DNA from: Verrucomicrobiota bacterium
GTDB lineage: Bacteria; Verrucomicrobiota; Verrucomicrobiia; Opitutales; Seribacteraceae
NCBI GenBank assembly: GCA_030830145.1
Contig: JAURNO010000129.1
Span: 1-5,072 of the forward strand
Direction: 5' to 3'
Length of the DNA stretch: 5,072 nt
Part shown: positions 1-5,072 of the stretch, piece by piece
Layout: every line of letters begins with the position of its first letter
Numbering within the stretch: the stretch's first letter is position 1
Made by a program: the position numbers and the translations under genes
Notes under the pieces: generated by a model
The model's input: only the letters and a program-made list of their open reading frames with translations
Told to the model about the DNA's origin: nothing
Database searches by the model: none

Positions 1-1
1 G

Positions 2-73
2 GCCACGGAAGATCCGTACAGGAACAGCAAGGAAGTTCACCCACCTCCACCTAATTTGGTTTTCCCTTGGTAA
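2..73 (+). CDS. possible C-terminal end of a convergent gene (partial)
   Basis: The frame beginning at base 2 is open from the window edge to a TAA at 71-73 and reads about 23 residues, including a run of four prolines and ending in Phe-Pro-Trp. It would end two bases before the stop codon of the minus-strand LRR gene, a tail-to-tail layout common in compact genomes. The fragment is far too short to assign a family. The other two plus frames and a minus-strand GTG frame from base 40 are also open here, so this is only the most natural reading and not a demonstrated gene. Confidence 0.3.
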   Translation, partial: ATEDPYRNSKEVHPPPPNLVFPW

Positions 74-84
74 ATTTATTTACC
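69..84. repeat. 16-bp palindrome across converging stop codons
   Basis: GGTAAAT-TT-ATTTACC is a perfect inverted repeat with 7-bp arms and a 2-base centre. It contains the stop codon of the minus-strand LRR gene (76-78) and the TAA of the possible plus-strand gene (71-73). It is AT-rich and has no T-run on either side, so it does not look like a standard intrinsic terminator. It may be a weak bidirectional end structure, or a by-product of two facing TAA codons. Confidence 0.45.
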
Positions 85-1056
85 GTACCGTGCCCAAAAT
101 TGATCGGGTGCCATGAGTTCCTGACGTTGATCGTCGAAGGCAACCCCGATCTCCCTCAAATTGGACAGCCTGCGGGCAACTTCCAAACCACGCTTGATCC
201 TGGAAGGGGTGAAAACCAAACGGGTGATTCGCAACCCCTCGAGCGGAGACAAGTCCTCGATCAAAGTCTCTCCGACATGCAACCTTTGAATGACGGGCAA
301 CTTCCGTACGAACGAAAGGTCATGGACCAAGGTTCGGTGAACCGTAAGGCTTTCCAAGGGTAGACCCGCCAATGGGGAAAGATCGGCCACCGGCGAATCG
401 GTAAGCCAAAGACCGCGGAGGTTGCTTTTCCTCAGAGGCTCGACCTCTCTAATTCGAGTACCGACCGCATACAGTTGCTCCAATGGTTGTCCCTGCAGAC
501 CATCCAAGGATTCGACCGGACTGTTGTTCAGGCGTAATTCGCGAAGCTTGGCATTACGAAGGCTTGCCAAACTGACGACATTGGTGTTTTCCAACCAGAG
601 AACGTTCAAGGGCATTCCCTGCAAATGCCTGATTTCTCGTACCGGGTTGCCGCTCAGGTCAAGAACTTGCAAGTTCAAACCCTTGAATGGAGAAAGATCG
701 CGCAAGCCACAGTTTGGAAATTCTGCGGCAACAATTGCTCCATTCTCCTCATGAAAACGTCCCTGCCCACGATAATCCGGGTTTGCTTTCCTCAAAATGC
801 CCTGAATGCGATCTTGTAGATTCCCGGGACCAAGTGGAGCGGGTTGCTGCTCGCCTCCTGAAGCATCAGAGGTCAATGGTTGCCGGGCAGGAGCTTCGTC
901 GGTCTGCCCAGGAGAGCTTGTAGCGTTCGGTTCGATTGAATCCGCTTGTTTTCCCTCGGAAGATGATGTTTTCGAAACGGGGTTTGTCTCATCTGCGCAT
1001 GAAAGAAAAAACAGGCAAAACGCCAGGCATAATTTCGGTAAAACTTGATTGCTCAT
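76..1056 (-). CDS. leucine-rich-repeat lipoprotein
   Basis: A 326-residue exported protein, probably a lipid-anchored scaffold that binds another protein or a ligand through an LRR solenoid. Residues 1-20 form a lipoprotein-type signal peptide: Lys8, a hydrophobic stretch, then F-L-S-C with Cys20 as the likely lipidated residue (Phe at -3 is slightly unusual). Residues 21-78 are a Ser/Thr/Pro/Glu-rich flexible tether. Residues 80-107 form an N-terminal cap that includes NPDYRGQGRF. LRRs follow at about 108-299, and a C-terminal cap ends in a DQFWARY motif. Both caps and the 'DLSPL-x-GLP' repeats match the LRR type common in planctomycetes and verrucomicrobia, often attached to kinases. I chose ATG 1056, although the frame can extend to a TTG at 1071, because the ATG overlaps the upstream stop as ATGA and gives a compact signal peptide. 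No enzymatic domain is visible and the binding partner is unknown. Confidence 0.92.
   Translation of the reverse strand: MSNQVLPKLCLAFCLFFLSCADETNPVSKTSSSEGKQADSIEPNATSSPGQTDEAPARQPLTSDASGGEQQPAPLGPGNLQDRIQGILRKANPDYRGQGRFHEENGAIVAAEFPNCGLRDLSPFKGLNLQVLDLSGNPVREIRHLQGMPLNVLWLENTNVVSLASLRNAKLRELRLNNSPVESLDGLQGQPLEQLYAVGTRIREVEPLRKSNLRGLWLTDSPVADLSPLAGLPLESLTVHRTLVHDLSFVRKLPVIQRLHVGETLIEDLSPLEGLRITRLVFTPSRIKRGLEVARRLSNLREIGVAFDDQRQELMAPDQFWARYGK
160..735 (-). repeat. array of about nine 21-residue leucine-rich repeats
   Basis: Within the lipoprotein, repeat units begin at residues 108, 129, 150, 171, 192, 213, 234, 256 and 277. The spacing is exactly 21 residues except for one 22-residue unit (234-255). 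The consensus is roughly L-x-x-L-x-L-x-x-x-x-V-x-D-L-S-P-L-x-G-x-P. The best-preserved copies are units 213 and 256. Units 150 and 192 have lost the DLSPL core (SLASL and EVEPL). The DNA copies have diverged, so this is an old protein repeat and not a recent tandem duplication. Confidence 0.88.
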
Positions 1057-2012
1057 AATGGCTTGACCCAAATGTTCCGATACCTCACTGGGTTACCATG
1101 GTTTTGCAAGTATACGAAACCAGGTTCCGGACCTTCCTTGAGAGGAGATGCGGTGGTTCTTTTGGGAAGCTCAAGTTCATCATGAATGATTACACCATTA
1201 TGCCGAACGGTCATTTTTGCATTTTTAATTTTTTTACCATTCTTGAAGACGGCAGTCCTGAAGTCGACGTCGTAGGTTTGCCAAGTCAGCGGTGGAAAGC
1301 ACATGTTCTCTCGGGGAGGAGCAATCCCGTATACCCCGCCACATTCGTTGTTCTTTCCATCCAAACCGAAAGAGTCGAGCATTTGGACTTCGTATCTTCC
1401 TTGTAAATAAAGTCCACTGTTGCCCCTGCCCTGCCCGCGGGCGGTCGGTTTGTAAGGCAAGCGAAACTCGACGTGGAGGCGGTGATCCTGAAAGAGTTGG
1501 ATGCTCTTTGCTCCTTCCATGAGGAGATGATCCTCGGTCATACGACCCGGCTTGAAGTTCTCGGTATCCGAGCCTTCGAAAAGGACGACGGCCCCGTTGG
1601 GTGGCTTTGCTCCCAGAGTCGGACTCTTTCGATCGACTTTCTTGAGCACGCCCATTTTTGCGCCGTCGAGAGTCTCCACCTCAATGACCCCAGCTTTGAG
1701 AATGCCTCGATGCTTGTCGTTCTCGAAAATCAAGCTGCCGTCTTCCTTCTTGAGAGAATTGACCTTCTCCTCCTTCGTTCGATTCCAGCCATCTCCCGGC
1801 AAACCCCCAAAATACCCGCGGGCCATAAAGCTACCTTTGCCCATGGCAACCACTTGGCACCCTAGCTTCAGGTCTCCTTCCTCGCCCTTGACCAGACCAC
1901 TGTACTCCCCTTGTATTCCATAATCCGAGTCTACCTTTGAAGGGTCGGCAGGATCACCATACAAACCGAAGATACAGGAAGAAAGAAATGCAAAAAGATT
2001 GATCTGTTTCAT
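1053..2012 (-). CDS. exported DUF1080 (3-keto-disaccharide hydrolase-like) domain protein
   Basis: A 319-residue exported protein with two parts. Residues 1-19 are a signal peptide (Lys2, hydrophobic core 4-18). An N-terminal domain at about 32-128 contains GGLPGDGW (69-76) and is seen in a subgroup of this family. The DUF1080 domain (Pfam PF06439, a concanavalin-like beta-sandwich) spans about 138-319. Diagnostic stretches are GQGRGNSGLYLQGRYEVQ (193-210), NNECGGVYGI (221-230), MCFPPLTWQTYDVDF (237-251) and YLQNHGNPVRYRNIW (301-315). The family has been linked to hydrolysis of 3-keto-glycosides and to carbohydrate binding, but the activity and substrate of this member cannot be told from sequence. 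An L-S-S-C at 10-13 resembles a lipobox but lies very near the N-terminus, so periplasmic or lipid-anchored forms are both possible. ATG 2012 is the first start after an in-frame stop; upstream is A/T-rich with no Shine-Dalgarno. It is the first gene of a pair with the LRR lipoprotein. Confidence 0.94.
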   Translation of the reverse strand: MKQINLFAFLSSCIFGLYGDPADPSKVDSDYGIQGEYSGLVKGEEGDLKLGCQVVAMGKGSFMARGYFGGLPGDGWNRTKEEKVNSLKKEDGSLIFENDKHRGILKAGVIEVETLDGAKMGVLKKVDRKSPTLGAKPPNGAVVLFEGSDTENFKPGRMTEDHLLMEGAKSIQLFQDHRLHVEFRLPYKPTARGQGRGNSGLYLQGRYEVQMLDSFGLDGKNNECGGVYGIAPPRENMCFPPLTWQTYDVDFRTAVFKNGKKIKNAKMTVRHNGVIIHDELELPKRTTASPLKEGPEPGFVYLQNHGNPVRYRNIWVKPL

Positions 2013-2027
2013 TTTGAAAATTATTTA

Positions 2028-2140
2028 AATTGGTAAATTCTATCAAACAAAGACCCAAGTAAAGCAATCCCGAACGCGGTCATTCACCTTCAAAAATTTT
2101 TACGAAGATCGTCTCGATGAGGATTTGAGCTTTACCAATT
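2028..2140. promoter_or_regulatory. 10-bp inverted repeat spanning the divergent intergenic region
   Basis: AATTGGTAAA at 2028-2037 is matched exactly by its reverse complement TTTACCAATT at 2131-2140. The arms lie 93 bases apart inside the 177-bp region between the DUF1080 gene and the response regulator. The left arm touches the candidate -10 box of the minus-strand operon. Between the arms is a perfect A5T5 tract (2092-2101), a type of sequence associated with intrinsic bending. The pattern would suit two half-sites bridged by a looping regulator, but chance is a real alternative in AT-rich DNA. Confidence 0.35.
2037..2067 (-). promoter_or_regulatory. weak candidate promoter for the DUF1080-LRR operon
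   Basis: Read on the minus strand, a TAGAAT box (2042-2037, 5 of 6 matches to TATAAT) lies 24 bases before the ATG at 2012. A TTGCTT (2067-2062, 4 of 6 matches to TTGACA) lies 19 bases upstream of it, slightly longer than ideal. The leader would be only about 15-20 bases long. The call rests on consensus matching alone in an AT-rich region. Confidence 0.25.
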
Positions 2141-2154
2141 CGTGCAAAGCACGA
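2140..2154 (+). promoter_or_regulatory. small hairpin in the presumed leader of the response regulator
   Basis: TCGTGC-AAA-GCACGA can form a perfect 6-bp stem with a 3-base loop, 35 bases before the GTG start at 2190. No T-run follows, so it is not an intrinsic terminator. It begins on the last base of the right arm of the intergenic inverted repeat. It could act as an operator or an mRNA leader structure, or it could be incidental. Confidence 0.3.
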
Positions 2155-2189
2155 TGATCTAGTTCCAATTTCAACGGACCCAAAGACCA

Positions 2190-3755
2190 GTGACAAATTC
2201 AAAGGCAACAATCCTACTCATCGACGACGACGCCGAGATCAGGTACTCGCTCGATCGGGTGCTGACTCAGGAAGGCTATTCCATTATTACCTCCGATTCC
2301 GGAGAACAGGGAATCGAAACGGCTCGGGAGAAAAAACCGAACCTAATCTTCTTAGACAACCGGATGGAGGGTATCTCCGGTATCGAGACCCTCCAGCACC
2401 TCAGAACTGCGGCTCCGACTTCGATGGTCATTCTCATGACCGCTTTCGGAACCAGTCAGACTGCGATCGAGGCCATGAAACACGGGGCATTCGATTACGT
2501 TTTGAAGCCTTTCGACCTGAAGAAACTCAAAGAGTTGGTTGCCAAGGCTCTCAAAGCGGCAAAAGATTCGATCAGCGCCGAGGAATCATACGAACACTTG
2601 CTCAACAGCGCTGATTATGCAGAAGGTATCGTAGGGAGTGGGGAGCGTATGCAGCAGGTCCTCAAGAAAGTGGGTCAAGTTGCGGCATCCGAGGCCACCG
2701 TGATGGTAACCGGTGAAAGCGGAACGGGAAAGGAGCTCGTGGCCCGTTGCATCCACAGACACAGCCACCGTTCAGAAGGCCCTTTTCATGCAGTCAACTG
2801 CGCGGCCATTCCGGAAAACTTGATCGAAAGCGAATTATTCGGACACGAAAAAGGCTCGTTCACCGGTGCAACCGATGCCAAAACGGGGCAATTCGAACTT
2901 TGCAATGGCGGAACCCTCTTTCTTGATGAAATCGGTGATATGCTCCTTCCCACGCAAACCAAAATATTGCGAGCGATTCAAGAAGGTGAGATCCAACGAG
3001 TGGGGGCCACCAAAATAAAGAAAATCGACGTCAGGTTGATCGCCGCAACCCACAAGAACTTGGAGGAAATGGTAAAAAACAAATCATTCCGCGAGGATTT
3101 GTACTATCGTCTTAATGTCGTTCGGATCGAAACCCCTCCGTTGCGCGACCGAATGGAGGACTTACCCGAGTTGGTCGATTTCATGCTCCAGAGGCTCAAC
3201 AAGAAACAGTCCACGGGTACAACTGAGATATCCAAGGAAGCAATGAGTGTTTTGGAAAAATACAATTGGCCGGGGAATGTAAGAGAATTGGAAAATGCTC
3301 TTCACTCCTCTTCCGTCGTATCCAAGGGAAAACGAATCCTGAGCAAGGATCTGCCGAATACTCTGACAGAACTCATCGACACGACTGAAACAATCGACAC
3401 CACTGCACCCGTTCCTGCCTTTCCCGATGAAAAGTCCCCAGTCGAAACGACCGAATCAGTTCCCGACCAACAATTGACTCCGGCAGTTCCTGCTTTCGGC
3501 AATCAGCCATCAAAGGTAGACGACTCCCAAGCTCCTTCGGTTCCAAGCTCGATTTCTCCCGAAGAAAGCTACGACATTGCCTATGCTCATGCTCGAGAAA
3601 CCTCTCAAACCAACTTATTGGAAGTCGTGGAGAAAGAGATGATTCGCCGAAGCCTTAAAGAAAGCGGGGGGAATCAGGTTAAAGCCTCGGCCATGCTAGG
3701 CATTACCCGAGCCACTCTTCGCAAAAGAATAGACACTTATGAGATACGCTACTAG
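2190..3755 (+). CDS. sigma-54-dependent NtrC-family response regulator
   Basis: A 521-residue two-component regulator that, when phosphorylated, should hydrolyse ATP to open sigma-54 RNA polymerase promoters. The receiver domain (about 6-120) has acidic residues D12-D14, phospho-acceptor D56, T84 and K106. The AAA+ domain (about 148-385) has Walker A GESGTGKE (175-182), the sigma-54 contact loop GSFTGA (222-227, Ser in place of the usual first Ala), Walker B LFLDE (243-247), arginine-finger candidates R301 and R307, and sensor [12 protein letters not shown] (360-369). A Fis-type helix-turn-helix occupies about 480-521. The Thr/Pro/acidic linker at about 393-470 is much longer than usual; E. 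coli NtrC is about 469 residues in all. GTG 2190 is the only start after an in-frame stop at 2160-2162, and no Shine-Dalgarno is visible. There is no sensor kinase in the window, so its signal and targets are unknown. It is divergent from the DUF1080 operon and 82 bp upstream of the synthase gene. Confidence 0.97.
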   Translation: MTNSKATILLIDDDAEIRYSLDRVLTQEGYSIITSDSGEQGIETAREKKPNLIFLDNRMEGISGIETLQHLRTAAPTSMVILMTAFGTSQTAIEAMKHGAFDYVLKPFDLKKLKELVAKALKAAKDSISAEESYEHLLNSADYAEGIVGSGERMQQVLKKVGQVAASEATVMVTGESGTGKELVARCIHRHSHRSEGPFHAVNCAAIPENLIESELFGHEKGSFTGATDAKTGQFELCNGGTLFLDEIGDMLLPTQTKILRAIQEGEIQRVGATKIKKIDVRLIAATHKNLEEMVKNKSFREDLYYRLNVVRIETPPLRDRMEDLPELVDFMLQRLNKKQSTGTTEISKEAMSVLEKYNWPGNVRELENALHSSSVVSKGKRILSKDLPNTLTELIDTTETIDTTAPVPAFPDEKSPVETTESVPDQQLTPAVPAFGNQPSKVDDSQAPSVPSSISPEESYDIAYAHARETSQTNLLEVVEKEMIRRSLKESGGNQVKASAMLGITRATLRKRIDTYEIRY

Positions 3756-3837
3756 TGATTTGGGATGGGAGCAACTTGCCTTCTTGCCATTATGACGATA
3801 TTTCTGCATTGATCGTCCCTGACCCTTATCAAACCAA

Positions 3838-5072
3838 ATGAAACACGAACGCATCGTCATTACCGGAATAGGCTTAACCAGCCCATTGGGCAATGACTTG
3901 GAAACTTTCCGTAAGGCTTTGCTCGCAGGTCAAAGCGGAGTAAGCTCTTTCCCTGTCCGCAACATGGGGGACTTACCTTCCGGGGTTTGTGAATTCGAGC
4001 AGACCAAGTACCAAAAACGAAAAGAAGTCCGGGTGGGCACGAGGGCTGGAGGAATCGGGATTTTCTGTGCCCATGAAGCACTATTGAATGCTGGTCTTGA
4101 GCTTGATAACTTGGATCCATCGAGAATAGGCACTTACCTGGGAATCACCGAGCACGGAAATGTCGAGACCGAGACCGAGGTGTGCCAACTTTTCGATCAT
4201 TATGATGAAGAGGTCAAATATTGGAGCCACCACCACAACCCTCGCACCGTCGCCAACAACCCGGCTGGCGAAATCACCGTCAACCTTGGTTTGACGGGAC
4301 CCCATTACACCGTGGGAGCGGCTTGTGCGGCAGGAAATGCCGGAATCATTCAGGGGGTCCAAATGTTAAGATTGGAAGAATGCGACGTCGCATTGGCCGG
4401 GGGAGTAAGCGAAAGCATCCGGGCCTATGGAATTTTTGCAGGTTTCAAGAGCCAAGGAGCTTTGGCGACTCATGAAGACCCAACCAAGGCGAGCCGTCCT
4501 TTCGACCGTGGACGCAACGGCATCGTGGTGAGCGAAGGAGGTTGCATCTATGTTTTGGAACGACTTACCGATGCCCGCAAGAGAGGGGCCAATATCGTTG
4601 CCGAGATTTTGGGTTACCGGATCAATTCAGACGGAACCGACTATGTACTTCCCAATCCGGAAAGGCAGGAGGAATGTATCCGCCAAGCCGTAGATAACGC
4701 TGGAGTTAACCTCGCGGACATTGACTTGGTCAGTTCGCATGCAACCTCCACTCCCCAAGGAGACGAACAGGAGTGCAAGGCGTTGAGAAATGTATTCGAC
4801 GAAAACTCCAGTACTTTGATCAACAACACCAAAAGCTTCATCGGGCATTCGATGGGAGCAGCAGGTGCTCTCGAGCTCGCAGGAAACCTTCCGTCCTTGG
4901 AAGACGGTTACGCTCACGCCACCATAAACGTAGACGACCTCGACCCAAACTGCGAGTTGCCCGGACTAGTTATGAATGAAGCGATCAAGAAAAAGGATGG
5001 TATCTCCGTTATCCTAAACAACTCGTTCGGTATGCTTGGAATCAATTCAGTTCTTATCTTGAAAAAGTTTAC
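3838..5072 (+). CDS. beta-ketoacyl-ACP synthase, FabF/KAS II-like (3' end cut by window)
   Basis: A decarboxylating condensing enzyme of the thiolase fold that should extend an acyl chain with malonyl-ACP in the cytoplasm. The frame is open from ATG 3838 to the window edge: 411 codons plus two bases. The family is about 410-415 residues long, so it is nearly complete. The N-terminus VITGIGLTSPLGN (7-19) is typical. The triad is intact: Cys163 in GAACAAGNAG, His301 in SSHATSTPQGD and His337 in KSFIGHSMGAAG, with Lys332 before the second His. The gating loop after NSF is GMLGIN (398-403), where E. coli FabF has GFGGTN with Phe400 as gate. This may mark a distinct KAS subgroup in housekeeping or specialised lipid/polyene synthesis. 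ATG 3838 is the first start after an in-frame stop at 3820-3822, with no Shine-Dalgarno. The 82-bp gap to the regulator has no obvious terminator, so co-transcription is possible. No acyl carrier protein gene lies between them. Confidence 0.95.
   Translation, partial: MKHERIVITGIGLTSPLGNDLETFRKALLAGQSGVSSFPVRNMGDLPSGVCEFEQTKYQKRKEVRVGTRAGGIGIFCAHEALLNAGLELDNLDPSRIGTYLGITEHGNVETETEVCQLFDHYDEEVKYWSHHHNPRTVANNPAGEITVNLGLTGPHYTVGAACAAGNAGIIQGVQMLRLEECDVALAGGVSESIRAYGIFAGFKSQGALATHEDPTKASRPFDRGRNGIVVSEGGCIYVLERLTDARKRGANIVAEILGYRINSDGTDYVLPNPERQEECIRQAVDNAGVNLADIDLVSSHATSTPQGDEQECKALRNVFDENSSTLINNTKSFIGHSMGAAGALELAGNLPSLEDGYAHATINVDDLDPNCELPGLVMNEAIKKKDGISVILNNSFGMLGINSVLILKKF

Noticed and set aside
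1..40. Minus-strand GTG frame beginning at 40, preceded by AGGTGGAGGTGG
   Set aside because: Only 13 codons are visible, the purine-rich sequence is a simple repeat partly too close to the GTG, and the competing plus-strand reading fits the convergent stop arrangement at least as well.
69..84. Palindrome as an intrinsic terminator for the LRR gene
   Set aside because: The stem is AT-rich with a 2-base centre and no T-run follows on either strand.
1057..1071. TTG start at 1071 for the LRR lipoprotein, adding five residues
   Set aside because: The ATG at 1056 forms a classic ATGA overlap with the upstream stop and gives a compact lipoprotein signal peptide. A TTG start would only add residues before it.
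1473..1865. Plus-strand open frame of 130 codons opposite the DUF1080 gene
   Set aside because: It lies wholly antisense to a gene with clear family motifs and has no recognisable domain, start context or signal of its own.
1855..1870. TGGCAC followed by CCTAGCTTCA on the plus strand, resembling a -24 element
   Set aside because: The required GC is not at the right spacing, and the site is antisense within the DUF1080 coding sequence.
3766..3780. Sigma-54-like promoter TGGGAGCAACTTGCC between the regulator and the KAS gene
   Set aside because: It has a TGG and a TTGC element, but the distance between the GG and GC pairs is one base short of the strict -24/-12 spacing, and the C of TGGCA is missing.
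4081..4362. Minus-strand open frames opposite the KAS gene
   Set aside because: The plus strand encodes a continuous condensing enzyme with all catalytic residues; the antisense frames show no family motifs.

Overview
The window suggests a member of the Planctomycetes-Verrucomicrobia-Chlamydiae group, most likely a Verrucomicrobiota bacterium of moderate GC content. Three things support this: a DUF1080 (3-keto-disaccharide hydrolase-like) exported protein, a leucine-rich-repeat lipoprotein of the 'DLSPL-x-G-x-P' type that is abundant in planctomycetes and verrucomicrobia, and four gene starts that all lack a clear Shine-Dalgarno sequence. The assignment rests on remembered family distributions, not on a database search.

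Layout. Positions 2-73 (+) may be the last codons of a gene entering from the left, ending two bases before the stop of a convergent gene; a 16-bp palindrome covers both stops. On the minus strand, 2012-1053 encodes the DUF1080 protein and 1056-76 encodes the LRR lipoprotein. Their stop and start codons overlap as ATGA, so they form a two-gene, probably translationally coupled unit of exported proteins. A 177-bp divergent intergenic region (2013-2189) follows, with a 10-bp inverted repeat, an A5T5 tract and a small hairpin. On the plus strand, 2190-3755 encodes an NtrC-type sigma-54-dependent response regulator (receiver, AAA+, Fis-type helix-turn-helix) with an unusually long Thr/Pro/acidic linker. 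After 82 bp, 3838 to the window edge encodes a FabF/KAS II-like beta-ketoacyl-ACP synthase that lacks only its last residues or its stop. This reading frame is open to the edge.

How the genes may work together. The minus-strand pair looks like an envelope module, one protein with a carbohydrate-associated beta-sandwich fold and one a surface or periplasmic LRR scaffold. The plus-strand pair is a transcription activator without a neighbouring sensor kinase, followed by a condensing enzyme with an intact Cys-His-His triad but an altered gating loop. No direct functional link between the two halves is visible. I see no mobile element, CRISPR array, tRNA or rRNA. The window is mostly ordinary; the best second looks are the coupled DUF1080-LRR pair, the KAS gating loop and the inverted repeat in the divergent promoter region.
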